DNA of 64,000 nucleotides, from contig NZ_CP028922.1 of assembly GCF_003060825.1 (NCBI RefSeq), positions 201,001-265,000 on the forward strand, read 5' to 3'. The translations under genes were made by a program, and so were the position numbers. Below are positions 9,698 through 18,927 of the stretch, in pieces. Below the pieces are notes generated by a model. It saw only the letters and a program-made list of their open reading frames with translations, was not told the DNA's origin and searched no databases. How positions within the stretch are numbered: position 1 is the first letter of the stretch; each line of letters opens with the position of its first letter. The DNA is from Paenibacillus sp. CAA11 (lineage in GTDB: Bacteria > Bacillota > Bacilli > Paenibacillales > Paenibacillaceae).

Positions 9698-9831
9698 AGG
9701 GATGAAATTTTTAAAACTCCTGTGTGACTTTGTAGAAAAACTGTAGACCAAAACAATGGAAGAGAATAAATGGTGGCAGTAAGAGTCTGTCAGGATTTAG
9801 TAACAGAAGCTGCGATGGGGTAAAAAATCAA

Positions 9832-9862
9832 GGACGAGAGTTCGACTCCCCTCACCTTCATA
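9832..9862 (+). repeat. Fourth, short copy of the ssrA 3' end (distal att-like)
   Basis: GTTCGACTCCCCTCACCTTCATA (9840-9862) differs from the ssrA terminus at two positions, and the preceding GGAC-GAG resembles GGACAGG. Only the last 30 or so bases are recognisable, and upstream bases (9770-9831) do not match ssrA. It marks the right edge of the patchwork island and is again followed by a terminator. Confidence 0.8.
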
Positions 9863-9872
9863 GGTAGGATGA

Positions 9873-9901
9873 GAAAAAGCGACCGTGATTGGTCGCTTTT
9901 T
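9873..9901 (+). terminator. Terminator after the fourth ssrA-end copy
   Basis: AAAAGCGACC, loop GTGATT, GGTCGCTTTT. Confidence 0.85.
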
Positions 9902-10317
9902 GCATCTTGGAAATTAAAAGTTGCCAATGCCCTCTAATAATTTCGGTCAATTCCTCGAAAGTGAATGGGGTTCAGTATTGAGTTAAACCCTTGATCCCGA
10001 TTAATTTTAAAGGGAATTTATGAGCTATCCATGGCACCTAATGCGAGGGCGGATAATTAATTTTATAAGCAAAGAATTTCATTATTAATTAACTGAAAAG
10101 GAATACATATTTTTTCTTGGCCGAGATGTGACATAATCCCTACCACGGTAGTGCCAGAGAAACCTTTATATTTGATGAAATAGGAAGTAGAAATAATACG
10201 GTAAAGTAGTGACTCAAAAAACTAGGTCTAAGGGTAGAAAAAATGTTAAAAAAATGAAACTTAAAAATCAAAAGAAATCATAGTATGTGGTAATATGTAG
10301 AAAAGGGGGAGATAGTT
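9902..10317. other. Intergenic region, no gene seen
   Basis: AT-rich sequence before the lipoprotein gene. No open frame with a ribosome binding site and no RNA motif is recognised. The promoter of the following gene is presumably within the last 100 bases. Confidence 0.5.
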
Positions 10318-10929
10318 TTGAGAAAGACTAGTTTAGGGATTTTAACTTTGGCACTGTTATTACTGGTTACTGCATGTGGCGATGCCACATCTACATCAAC
10401 AGGAAAGCAGAATGCTAATACTTCTGTAAAGGATCAAGGCACTGTAAAGAACGTAAATAATGAGCAAACAGGTGATGCTGTTAAAGCAGAACCGGCTAAG
10501 GAACCTGAAGAGCAGAAAGAGGCTGTCTACAAAGTAGGGGACAAGTTCAATCTAGGCAATTGGAAAGTTGTTCTTAACTCCTTTGAGTTCAATCAAAAAG
10601 TCAGTGATAAATACTTTTCTTCTAGTGCTGATGAGGGCAATAAATTTTTAATTTTAAATTATACAGTTACTAATGAAGGAACGGAAGCAGACAACTTTAC
10701 GTCAATGATTGGCGGAGTCGAAATGAAGGCAATATTTAAAGACAAGTATGAGTATAAATATACGATCACGATGATAGATAAAGACTTTGGCAAAGAAAGT
10801 ATTAAGCCACTATCTTCAAAAACTGGATTTGTTGTAATAGAAGTTCCTGACGAAGTATCTAAATCAAAGGATGGTTTGATTCTAAAGCTTGCAAAAGATA
10901 AAGACAAGGCCACTATTAATTTAAGATAG
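10318..10929 (+). CDS. Lipoprotein with DUF4352-like domain
   Basis: A 203-residue surface lipoprotein. The signal peptide is followed by the lipobox L-V-T-A-C (Cys about 20), then a Ser/Thr/Asn/Glu-rich linker to about residue 65. The remaining domain (about 70-203) has G-D-K-F-N-L-G-N-W-K-V, F-L-I-L-N-Y-T-V-T-N-E-G and a late G-F-V-V-I-E-V-P, the pattern of telokin-like DUF4352 domains. Function is unknown. TTG 10318 is preceded by AAAGGGGGAGA. It is monocistronic, with a strong terminator downstream. Confidence 0.88.
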   Translation: MRKTSLGILTLALLLLVTACGDATSTSTGKQNANTSVKDQGTVKNVNNEQTGDAVKAEPAKEPEEQKEAVYKVGDKFNLGNWKVVLNSFEFNQKVSDKYFSSSADEGNKFLILNYTVTNEGTEADNFTSMIGGVEMKAIFKDKYEYKYTITMIDKDFGKESIKPLSSKTGFVVIEVPDEVSKSKDGLILKLAKDKDKATINLR

Positions 10930-10956
10930 CTGAAGTTGCTGCCACTAGTATGAAGG

Positions 10957-11001
10957 AACCGCGAGCTTTAGGGAGAAATCCCTTACGCTTGCGGTTTTTT
11001 T
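10957..11001 (+). terminator. Terminator after the lipoprotein gene
   Basis: AACCGCGAGC (10957-10966) pairs with GCTTGCGGTT (10987-10996), with an inner GGGA/TCCC helix and seven T residues. Confidence 0.85.
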
Positions 11002-11161
11002 GGAGTTCCACCACTTTGTGTCCATTATCGCTTCCTTGGACTCGACGGGGCTGGGTAAACCACTTCTGCTCTAAGTCTTCGGGTTTCTCTGAAGTCGAGT
11101 ACGACATCCTCAAGTCTGCAACAAAAGCCTTCAACTGGCCTTTCTTTTTTTAGAAAACAAC

Positions 11162-11188
11162 AACCCAGCACCTTATCGGTGCTGGGTT
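11162..11188 (-). terminator. Terminator for the small genes at 11203-11833
   Basis: AACCCAGCACC and GGTGCTGGGTT form a perfect 11-bp stem. On the minus strand it is followed by a T-rich tract just past the stop at 11203. Between 11003 and 11161 nothing convincing is seen. Confidence 0.8.
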
Positions 11189-11202
11189 TGTTATGTTTCC
11201 CT

Positions 11203-11493
11203 CTAAAAACAAGTAAATGACACAATGCTTCTGAGATCGACTCCAGTAAATACCCATATTCGACCGGTCCATCGAAAACCTGCAACGGATGTACGCCCTA
11301 CAAAGGTTGGGAAGAACCAGAATGAGTTCCCATTTCTCAGCCACACATAGGTGTTGCGGAATAAACAACCGACAATAGCTCCGGGATCAATGGCGAATGC
11401 TGTAGCAGCGGGCTGTGGTGGTGTAAATGCTGGAGGAGGCGAGGAGGGGGGCTGCTGTGTTCCTTGTGGTCCTTGAGGCGGTATGAATGACAT
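11203..11493 (-). CDS. Small Pro-rich, aromatic-rich conserved-type protein
   Basis: A 96-residue protein with AAAAGGAGTGAAG just before the ATG. Residues 1-30 are Pro/Gln-rich and disordered. Residues 38-96 are rich in Trp, Phe, Tyr, Arg and Gly (C-L-F-R-N-T-Y-V-W-L-R-N-G, F-W-F-F-P-T-F-V-G-R, G-F-R-W-T-G-R-I-W-V-F) and end in Cys-Phe. Similar small proteins are remembered from spore-forming Bacillales without a defined role; a spore-surface function is a guess. It follows the gene at 11525-11833 by 31 bases and is probably co-transcribed. Confidence 0.75.
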   Translation of the reverse strand: MSFIPPQGPQGTQQPPSSPPPAFTPPQPAATAFAIDPGAIVGCLFRNTYVWLRNGNSFWFFPTFVGRTSVAGFRWTGRIWVFTGVDLRSIVSFTCF

Positions 11494-11524
11494 AAGACTT
11501 CACTCCTTTTAGGATTGATTAGGC

Positions 11525-11833
11525 CTATAACAATGAAATGGTGAGTAAATTGAACAGCACTAGGGGTAAAACATAACCACTTTGGAAACCAGGAACAAAG
11601 CCTCGACTAGCCATCTGGCTTGGTAATCTTAAGTACAAAATTCCTCTTTCGCTGTGAATAAGTAATCCTTCAAAAACATCACCATCTACGGTTTCCACTC
11701 GAACAAGTTTATTAACATGGATTTTACATATACTTGCCATGTGGTCTTGAATGGATTTTAAGTTATGCATAGTAGCTGGGTCCATTTGATATAGTGTTGT
11801 TTGTTCTTGTTGTCCCTGCTGTTGTAAGCTCAT
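11525..11833 (-). CDS. Small protein with LSm-like segment
   Basis: A 102-residue protein. The start at 11833 (M-S-L-Q-Q-Q) is preferred over 11872 because GGAGGT lies 8 bases upstream. The N-terminus is Gln-rich. Residues 35-70 (V-N-K-L-V-R-V-E-T-V-D-G-D-V-F-E-G-L-L) resemble an Sm-like beta strand pattern, and the last 20 residues are hydrophobic. It is probably in an operon with the small aromatic-rich gene. No firm family assignment; possibly spore-associated. Confidence 0.7.
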   Translation of the reverse strand: MSLQQQGQQEQTTLYQMDPATMHNLKSIQDHMASICKIHVNKLVRVETVDGDVFEGLLIHSERGILYLRLPSQMASRGFVPGFQSGYVLPLVLFNLLTISLL

Positions 11834-12079
11834 GGTCTTGACCTCCAATTCAGATTCATTCATTTTCTTCATCGTATGCAGATGCCTATAGGTGAGTGAC
11901 TAGCTGCAGCGTGATTATGTATGAAATTGTATTGACAAGTAGAATAAGGAGGAAGATAATTGCTGCAAATTAGGCAGTTAATTCCAATACTCAGAAGGCG
12001 GCAGTTTCTATTCAGTGTATAAATTAAGCTAAAGGCCTATCAAGCAATCCTAAATCTATTAGCATGAAGGATGATGGTT

Positions 12080-12835
12080 ATGAACGCTTTGGAAATGAAG
12101 CAGGTTGCCAAGCAGTATCGGATTCACGGGAACCGTAATACCATGGCTCTGAACCATGTGGATATGGTCCTGGGAAACAACGAGTTTGTGGGGATCATGG
12201 GAACCTCGGGCAGCGGGAAAACGACTTTATTAAACGTGGCATCCGGCATCGACAAATGCGATGAAGGGGAGATTCTCATCGGCGGCTGCAATATCTGTGA
12301 GATGAAGAAGAACGAGCTCTCCTTGTTTCGGAGGAACCATATCGGCATGGTATTTCAGGATTTCAATCTGCTGAACAGCTTGACGGTTCGAGAGAACATC
12401 CTGGTTCCGCTGATTCTGGACAAGAATACGGAGAAATTGGAGGGGGGGGAGGCGGAGATAGAGCGTCTGGCGGAGATGCTGGATATCGGGTCGATTCTTG
12501 ATCAATATCCATATGAGATTTCCGGCGGGCAGCAGCAGAGGGCGGCCATCTGCCGCGCGATTATCAATGATCCCGAGATTGTGTTTGCCGATGAGCCTAC
12601 GGGAAATCTGGATTCTCAGTCCTCCGAGAAGGTCCTGTCCTATTTCGAGCTGATCCATCAGACCCGTGAGGCGAGTATTCTCATGGTGACGCATGATCCT
12701 TTCTCCGCCCGCCACTGTCAGAGGGTGATCTTCTTGCAAGACGGTTCCGTGCTGGGTGAGATCCGCAGGCAAAGCGACGATAAGGAGAAGTTTATGAATC
12801 GAATTCTGGATGTGCTGCAAAGAGGCCGCGTATGA
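12080..12835 (+). CDS. ABC transporter ATPase, BceA type
   Basis: An ATPase of about 251 residues of the MacB/BceA/LolD group. Walker [10 protein letters not shown], signature S-G-G-Q-Q-Q-R, Walker B I-V-F-A-D-E-P-T and the switch His (M-V-T-H-D) are intact. The frame opens at ATG 12071; ATG 12080 fits the AAGGA at 12066-12070 better. It overlaps the permease gene by 4 bases. BceAB-type pairs detect or remove cell-wall-active peptides such as bacitracin. Confidence 0.92.
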   Translation: MNALEMKQVAKQYRIHGNRNTMALNHVDMVLGNNEFVGIMGTSGSGKTTLLNVASGIDKCDEGEILIGGCNICEMKKNELSLFRRNHIGMVFQDFNLLNSLTVRENILVPLILDKNTEKLEGGEAEIERLAEMLDIGSILDQYPYEISGGQQQRAAICRAIINDPEIVFADEPTGNLDSQSSEKVLSYFELIHQTREASILMVTHDPFSARHCQRVIFLQDGSVLGEIRRQSDDKEKFMNRILDVLQRGRV

Positions 12836-14745
12836 GAACGCTCGCTCTCAAAATGTTCAAGGCGAACATTCAGCAATACCGTCTGTTTATCCTGTGCAAT
12901 TTGGCGTCGGTTGCGATTCTATATAGCTTTATCGCCATTTCTGTCAATAAATCCTTTAAAAACCCTACCCTAGTCGATTCCATGATTTCGAGCAATATAT
13001 ATGCTCCGACGGCGCTGGTCGTCCTGTTCAGCTGTCTGTTTATTCCCTACACCCACAGTGTATTTATGAAGGTTAGGTCTAAAGAGTACGGCATATTGCT
13101 GACGCTTGGCATGACGGAGAACGAGGCAAGAGTTCAGGTTCTGATCGAGAACCTGGTGCTGTGCATTTTCTTTCTGGTATGCGGACTGGGCGCGGGTACC
13201 CTGCTGTTGTTGTTCTTCTGGAGATTTATCCGGTATGGAATTGGAATTTACGGCATCCCGATGACGGTCTCTCTCACAGCCTATAAACTGACAGCGCTGT
13301 ACGCGGGAGGCATATTCATGCTGTCGTTGGCCGTTAATCTGCTAGGCATGCTGAAGAGCAGCATATTAGAGAAAATCAAATATACCGATAGAACGGAGAA
13401 CGGTGGACATGCCAGGGTCTGGCTGTGCGTAGTCGGTGCAGGGTTAACGGTGGCTTCCTTTACCATTATGTTTTTCTTTTATCATATTCAGAGCAATATT
13501 TGGTTCGTCAGCTTGCTGGTGTGCGTGCTGGGCTCGCTGCTGATTTTTTTCAACGGGAGTGCATTGATTGATTACTTCAAGCGCAAGCACCCTAAGCCGT
13601 ATCTAAAGCGGCTCTTTCTGCTGTCGGACATGAAATATTATTATCGCAAGAACCGAACCATTTTTTTTGTGACGAGCTGGATATTCTTTGCCATCCTGTT
13701 CTTTATCATGTTCAGTCTGGTAACCTACCCCAACTTTACGCGTAACGCGGTTACTTACCATCCGTACCATATGGTTTATACGGAGATTGAAGGCAGCTAC
13801 CGGCCGTTGGGAGATCATGAAGTCCAGAAAATTGCAGAAGCTCATGATAATCGGGTAGTCCGGGAGGACAGCATAAAATTCGTCAGGAATAATGCCTACA
13901 CGGTCTTCGACGTTGCGGATATCAACAAGCTGTTGGCAAAAAGCTACAAGGTTCAGAAAGGCTCGGTCCTCTATGTATATCCGTATGATGTCAACGATGG
14001 GTATGAACATGTGACGGATAGGAATATTGCTGATTTCCGGATGGATTCATCCGAAGGGGCTAGGTCTTTTTCTGTTCAGGATACGGTAACGGACCCCTTG
14101 TTTGGACAGGTGGGCAGTATATCCGGCCGGATTTTGGTGGTCAACTCGCAGGACTATTCATGGATTGCCTCGCATAGTGACAGCTATAAAATCAGCGGGT
14201 TGCTGCATGCTTATCATTTCGCCGACTGGAGGCATTCGAAGGGCGTTGTAGAGGATGTAGCGAAGAAGCTGCACGAACAGAATGGGGGCGATCCGCAGGA
14301 TCGTTTTTATCAGATTAGCTCCCGAATAGCGGCTTACCGAACCGCGCAGCAAAGCTCCAATTTCTTAACATTTGCCGTGTTGTATGCCTGCTTGTTGTTA
14401 TATTTCTCCGCGATCGCTATGATTCACTTCAAATTGAAGATGGAATCTATGAGTGACAACAAGCGGTACCAGGGCTTATATCGAATTGGATTGTTGGACG
14501 GGGAACTGAGGACGATGATTGATCGAAAACTCCGCGTAATTTTTGGCGTCCCATTTGTTTATGCTGCAGTTCTAACGATCGCGTACAGCTATTATATCAA
14601 CAGCTCTTACGGCTACGGCCTAATCGGCCTGGCCAGTGCCGCTGTAACCGTATCTATCTTCCTTCTTCTGCATATTACAGTATATCGCTGCTATGCGCGC
14701 AGCTCCTTTCGACAAGCGGTGGCGGGGATAACGGGGATTAAGTGA
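12832..14745 (+). CDS. ABC permease, BceB type (FtsX family)
   Basis: A 637-residue membrane protein of the usual BceB size. Helices are visible near 20-40, 55-75, 105-130, 150-170, 195-215, 225-245 and 280-300, followed by a large extracellular domain (about 305-520) and three C-terminal helices. The K-E-Y-G-I-L-L-T-L-G-M sequence after helix 2 is typical of FtsX-like permeases. The cognate BceRS two-component system that usually accompanies such transporters is not adjacent, so sensing must be elsewhere or absent. Confidence 0.92.
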   Translation: MRTLALKMFKANIQQYRLFILCNLASVAILYSFIAISVNKSFKNPTLVDSMISSNIYAPTALVVLFSCLFIPYTHSVFMKVRSKEYGILLTLGMTENEARVQVLIENLVLCIFFLVCGLGAGTLLLLFFWRFIRYGIGIYGIPMTVSLTAYKLTALYAGGIFMLSLAVNLLGMLKSSILEKIKYTDRTENGGHARVWLCVVGAGLTVASFTIMFFFYHIQSNIWFVSLLVCVLGSLLIFFNGSALIDYFKRKHPKPYLKRLFLLSDMKYYYRKNRTIFFVTSWIFFAILFFIMFSLVTYPNFTRNAVTYHPYHMVYTEIEGSYRPLGDHEVQKIAEAHDNRVVREDSIKFVRNNAYTVFDVADINKLLAKSYKVQKGSVLYVYPYDVNDGYEHVTDRNIADFRMDSSEGARSFSVQDTVTDPLFGQVGSISGRILVVNSQDYSWIASHSDSYKISGLLHAYHFADWRHSKGVVEDVAKKLHEQNGGDPQDRFYQISSRIAAYRTAQQSSNFLTFAVLYACLLLYFSAIAMIHFKLKMESMSDNKRYQGLYRIGLLDGELRTMIDRKLRVIFGVPFVYAAVLTIAYSYYINSSYGYGLIGLASAAVTVSIFLLLHITVYRCYARSSFRQAVAGITGIK

Positions 14746-15069
14746 GGTTTTGAACGGCATAGGACATGATCCTTCTCCTACAATCTTGCTGATTCCCAAA
14801 GAAATAAACCGCCCTCTGCACTTAAGACAAAGACAAACTCGCCCTCATATGGAGCGTGAATACGCCGTGGAGTTTGTTATAGACATTGCTAAAAACTTAC
14901 ATCTGTTATAAACAATTTCTCATATTTTGAAAGAACATTCTGAAGAAAAATAAACAAGCATCCGTTCCTTCTTCATTGAATTGATAATTTCAGTTCCTTT
15001 CTTATTTTAAACCTAGTAATCGTAAAAATAATCCAGGTAACTGATTACATTATATGTGGGGGTATTAAA
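14746..15069. other. Intergenic region, no gene seen
   Basis: A CAAACTC (14833-14839)/GAGTTTG (14868-14874) inverted repeat could form a hairpin without a T tract. The rest is AT-rich with no supported gene. Confidence 0.4.
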
Positions 15070-15807
15070 TTGAGAAAAAGGTTAATTTCTTTGTTCTTAT
15101 GTCTGCTATTTTTGAACAGTACACAGTTAAGTATGACCTCAAAAGTGGCTGCAGCGAGTAGTTATAATGGGGCGTAGGGACAGGCAACTCTAAAATATAA
15201 AGATGAGTATAATAATGGGCAACTAAGCATTCAAGCATTAAATAACGGTGTTAAAATAACTTGGACTGGAAAGGAAACATCGGTAAATTCATTCCCAAAG
15301 GGTACTTTCAAGCTAGTAAAAGAAGTCACTATTGCAAATACAGAAATGAAGAAAATTGGAACCTTCTTAAGTAATTTTACTGAATTACATATAGAGCGTT
15401 TAAACTCGAACAATTTAAAAGATGCAGATTTAATTTATTTCGGAGTATGGCATAACTTTGTAAATAATTTCAACTCCACAATTTCAAACTATAGTGGTGG
15501 TCACCTGTTTATTTCTAAAGCCAAGATCGAGCAGTCGATAAAGAAGTTTTTCAATATTAAATTTAAAAGTCACAAATCTATACAAGGAATTAAGTTCAAT
15601 GGAAAAGGCTACGTGTTTGATGGAGCATCCGGGGATCCGGTTGATTACGTTAAGGTAATTAATGTATATGATATGGGATCCAGTACGTTTGAAGTTTATG
15701 GTGAATTATATGCTGATCCTTATAGCTGGGTAGAAGCCGTTATTAAAAAGATTACAGAGAATAAGAAATCGAGGTATATTTTAATATCCTTATCAGTGAA
15801 GAATTAG
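15070..15807 (+). pseudogene. Secreted-protein gene interrupted by an amber codon
   Basis: From TTG 15070 the frame encodes a signal peptide (R-K-R-L-I-S-L-F-L-C-L-L-F-L, ending near A-A-A-S). It then meets TAG at 15175-15177 (about codon 36) and stays open to a stop at 15805-15807, which would give about 245 codons in all. The part after the stop (N-N-G-V-K-I-T-W-T-G-K and later F-N-G-K-G-Y-V-F-D-G-A-S-G-D) reads like genuine protein and has no ribosome binding site of its own; the internal ATG 15346 is unsupported. No family is recognised. A sequencing error or amber read-through are alternatives. Confidence 0.65.
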
Positions 15808-16088
15808 AAGTGAAGAAAGGGCTCGCTACAGGGCTGTTTGGCCTTCATCTGTGGTTTTTTGGTTTTCATTGAAGGGACATTTATATGCTCAATTCATTCT
15901 GCCACCATCCATAGCACCGTGAGTGCTTTTTTTTTGTCTTCTTTTCCGGACTGCAGCTAGTACTGCGTTCAGATGACGGCGATTGCTTCTGACAGCAGCC
16001 TTTTAAATTTTTCTTCATGGGGATTTGTCTATACAGCGGAGAAGTCTCATGAATATGCTCTCTATATCTAAAATCCCAAGAGGGTAGG

Positions 16089-16826
16089 GTGATATCGTTG
16101 ACAATTGGGAAAATGAAAAAGTACAGGGAGATGCTAAGTATCCCTGGTTTACGTCCACATTTACCTGAAACTCACTGGGCGACGAATTCCAGGATTTTAA
16201 GGATGCTGAAGGTCCACTCCTCCCTCTTTATAAAACCTAACCATGGGAGTGGTGGGAGTGGAATCATCCGTGTCAGGAGATTAAGAAGGGGGTATGAGGT
16301 TCGGTGTGGTTCAAGCCGGAAAGTTGTTGGACCGTCCTCCGTTTTAAGAGCAATTCATTCATTTCGGAAACCAAAGCATCGCTATTTGGTGCAGAAAGGT
16401 CTGCGATTAGAGAAGTATCATGGAACGATCTTTGATATCCGTGTATACCTGCAAAAGCCAAAACAAACTTGGATGATTGCGGGTGTAGCCGCACGTATTG
16501 CCGCACCCCATAAATTTGTGACCAATTACCATAAGGGGGGGCATGCAGAATCTTTGCAGAGGGTCCTCTTAAGTCTGTTTCAGAATAATCAAGCGAAAGT
16601 GGATGCCTATCATCAAAAAATAAAAAATATATCCATCACTGTTGCCCGAACCGTGAATAGGAGTCATCCCATTCATGAATTAGGAGTTGATCTTGCTATA
16701 GACAAGAATGGCCGGATTTGGATCATTGAAGCTAATTCACATCCGGGCCATATGTTGTTTACTCAACTCTCCGATCACACCATGATCAGAACGATTATGC
16801 ATAACAAACGACTCATCGGGATATAA
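16089..16826 (+). CDS. YheC/YheD-type ATP-grasp protein (first of two)
   Basis: An approximately 245-residue ATP-grasp protein related to the YheC/YheD endospore coat-associated family. R-P-H-L-P-E-T near residue 23, the ATP-binding F-I-K-P-N-H-G-S-G-G-S-G, F-D-I-R-V and the C-terminal metal-binding I-I-E-A-N-S-H-P-G-H are present. It is shorter than typical YheC/D. The start is GTG 16089 or TTG 16098; both lie near GAGGGTAGGG. It is 41 bases upstream of the PEP mutase gene on the same strand, and a paralogue closes the cluster. ATP-grasp enzymes usually join a carboxylate to an amine, so a role in coupling 2-aminoethylphosphonate is possible but inferred. Confidence 0.88.
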   Translation: MISLTIGKMKKYREMLSIPGLRPHLPETHWATNSRILRMLKVHSSLFIKPNHGSGGSGIIRVRRLRRGYEVRCGSSRKVVGPSSVLRAIHSFRKPKHRYLVQKGLRLEKYHGTIFDIRVYLQKPKQTWMIAGVAARIAAPHKFVTNYHKGGHAESLQRVLLSLFQNNQAKVDAYHQKIKNISITVARTVNRSHPIHELGVDLAIDKNGRIWIIEANSHPGHMLFTQLSDHTMIRTIMHNKRLIGI

Positions 16827-16867
16827 GCCTCGTATTGTTCACTTTATAGGCAAGGAGCAGAGTTTTA

Positions 16868-17767
16868 ATGAAAAAAACAAAGGAGCTTAGAAACCTGATT
16901 GAATCCGAAAAGCTTGGATTTATCATGGAAGCCCATAATGGACTGTCTGCCAAAATCGTTGAGGAGGCAGGCTTTAAGGGGATTTGGGCCAGTGGATTAT
17001 CGATCTCTGCGGCGATGGGAGTAAGAGATAATAACGAGGCCTCTTGGACACAGGTCTTGGATGTATTGGAATTTATGAGCGATGCGACGTCCATTCCGAT
17101 TCTGCTGGATGGAGATACAGGATACGGTAACTTTAATAATGCTAGGCGCCTGGTCAAAAAGCTGGAGCAGCGGGATATTGCAGGGGTTTGTATAGAAGAT
17201 AAGCAATTTCCTAAAATGAATTCTTTCATAAGCGGCCAATTACAGCCTATGGCGGATATCGAGGAATTTTGCGGAAAAATCAAGGCGATGAAAGATACGC
17301 AGACCGACGATGATTTTATGGTTGTAGCTAGAGTAGAGGCATTTATTACAGGGAGAGGACTCGGCGAGGCGCTGCGGCGAGCGGAAGCATACCGGAAGGC
17401 AGGTGCCGATGCAGTGCTCATCCACAGCAAGCGGCCAGATATTATGGAGATTGAGGCGTTCATGAAGGAATGGGCGGGAAGATTGCCCGTAGTGATCGTG
17501 CCTACGAAGTATTATTTGACGCCAACCGCCAAGTTTAGAGAGCTGGGGATTAGCCTTGTGATTTGGGCCAACCACAACTTGAGGTCATCCATTAAGGTTA
17601 TGGAACAAGTGTCACGCAAAATCTATCAGGATGAGAGTCTTGTCCATATCGAGAAGGATATCGCAAGTATAGAAGAAGTGTTTAGGCTCCAAGGGGCAGA
17701 AGAACTGAAGGCTGCCGAACAGAAATATCTCCCGGCATCCAGCCCCGGCTCGAACGGGGAGATGTAA
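16868..17767 (+). CDS. aepX: Phosphoenolpyruvate mutase
   Basis: A 299-residue enzyme of the isocitrate lyase/PEP mutase superfamily that converts phosphoenolpyruvate to phosphonopyruvate, forming the C-P bond. The diagnostic E-D-K-x-F-P-K-x-N-S-F loop is present (residues about 116-126). Also visible are [10 protein letters not shown] with the Mg-binding Asp, and V-A-R-V-E-A. The C-P-favouring E-D-K-x-F-P-K-x-N-S motif separates it from isocitrate lyases. AAGGAG precedes the ATG, and it overlaps the next gene by one base (TAATG). Confidence 0.96.
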   Translation: MKKTKELRNLIESEKLGFIMEAHNGLSAKIVEEAGFKGIWASGLSISAAMGVRDNNEASWTQVLDVLEFMSDATSIPILLDGDTGYGNFNNARRLVKKLEQRDIAGVCIEDKQFPKMNSFISGQLQPMADIEEFCGKIKAMKDTQTDDDFMVVARVEAFITGRGLGEALRRAEAYRKAGADAVLIHSKRPDIMEIEAFMKEWAGRLPVVIVPTKYYLTPTAKFRELGISLVIWANHNLRSSIKVMEQVSRKIYQDESLVHIEKDIASIEEVFRLQGAEELKAAEQKYLPASSPGSNGEM

Positions 17768-18927
17768 TGGACACAGGAATTTTTGGAGAAAATCTCAGAC
17801 AATTAGGATATACCTTCTACAGCGGAGTGCCCTGCTCTTACCTGAAAAATTTAATCAATTATGCGATTAATGAATATGATTATGTGGCCGCGGCCAACGA
17901 GGGGGATGCCGTTGCTATCGCATCTGCTGCTTATCTAGGAGGGCAGAAGTCGGTTGTGCTTATGCAAAATTCAGGTCTCACCAACGCGATTTCACCGCTA
18001 TCCTCCCTGAACTACCCTTTTCGTATTCCGCTGCTTGGATTTGTCAGCCTTCGCGGAGAGCCAGGTGTCCCTGACGAGCCTCAACATGAACTTATGGGCA
18101 AGGTCACGACGCAAATGCTGGAATTAATGGACGTGGAGTGGCAGTATCTCTCCAGGGATTTGGAAGAGGCCCAGAAGCAGCTGATTCAAGCCGATGAGCT
18201 GGTTGCGCAGAATCGGCCCTTCTTCTTTGTGGTTAAGAAAGGGACCTTCGATACAGAACCTTTGAAAAAGCAGCAAAACCTCATTCATTCAAACGAGATT
18301 ATTCGTCGTGTGTATAAAGACAATCAGAGGCCTACACGGCATGAGGCATTAGCTGTGATCAATTCGGTCAAGGACAAGGAGACGGTACAGCTTGCAACCA
18401 CCGGCAAAACAGGACGAGAGCTCTATGAAATTGAAGATTCCGCCAACAATTTGTATATGGTGGGCTCTATGGGATGCATTAGTTCCTTCGGACTTGGACT
18501 CGCCCTAAGTCAGCCTGACAAAAATATTGTGGTGATTGACGGAGATGGCTCTTTATTAATGCGCATGGGAAGTCTGGCGACAAATGGGTACTACAGCCCT
18601 GGCAATATGATTCATATTCTGCTCGATAATAATGCTCACGAATCGACAGGCGGACAAAGCACAGTGTCCCATAATATTGATTTTGTAAACATCGCCGCTT
18701 CCTGCGGTTATACGAAGTCGATCCATGCCCATAACCTCGAAGAATTGGAAGCTTGTATGCATGAATGGAAAAAGACTAAAGGGCTTACTTTCCTGTATAT
18801 CAAAATATCCAAGCAGTCCAAGGAGCAGCTCGCTCGTCCGGCTATAAAGCCTTACGAAGTAAAAGAACGATTACAGCGGTTCCTCCAGATCGATTCCATA
18901 GAGATCAAGGAAGTGGATGGCTCATGA
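17767..18927 (+). CDS. aepY: Phosphonopyruvate decarboxylase
   Basis: A 386-residue thiamine diphosphate enzyme that pulls the unfavourable PEP mutase reaction forward by decarboxylating phosphonopyruvate to phosphonoacetaldehyde. The N-terminal PYR domain contains A-A-N-E-G-D-A-V-A-I with the catalytic Glu. The C-terminal PP domain contains I-D-G-D-G-S-L-L-M-R-M-G with a downstream D-N-N-A-H-E-S-T-G-G-Q, the ThDP/Mg motif. Its length is normal for the family. It overlaps PEP mutase by 1 base and the aminotransferase gene by 4, so the three are translationally coupled. Confidence 0.96.
   Translation: MDTGIFGENLRQLGYTFYSGVPCSYLKNLINYAINEYDYVAAANEGDAVAIASAAYLGGQKSVVLMQNSGLTNAISPLSSLNYPFRIPLLGFVSLRGEPGVPDEPQHELMGKVTTQMLELMDVEWQYLSRDLEEAQKQLIQADELVAQNRPFFFVVKKGTFDTEPLKKQQNLIHSNEIIRRVYKDNQRPTRHEALAVINSVKDKETVQLATTGKTGRELYEIEDSANNLYMVGSMGCISSFGLGLALSQPDKNIVVIDGDGSLLMRMGSLATNGYYSPGNMIHILLDNNAHESTGGQSTVSHNIDFVNIAASCGYTKSIHAHNLEELEACMHEWKKTKGLTFLYIKISKQSKEQLARPAIKPYEVKERLQRFLQIDSIEIKEVDGS

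Noticed and set aside
10916-11154. Overlapping frames on both strands after the lipoprotein terminator
   Set aside because: They span terminator sequence and have no RBS. A GGACTCGACGGGG similar to the tmRNA 5' end at about 11038 is too short to call.
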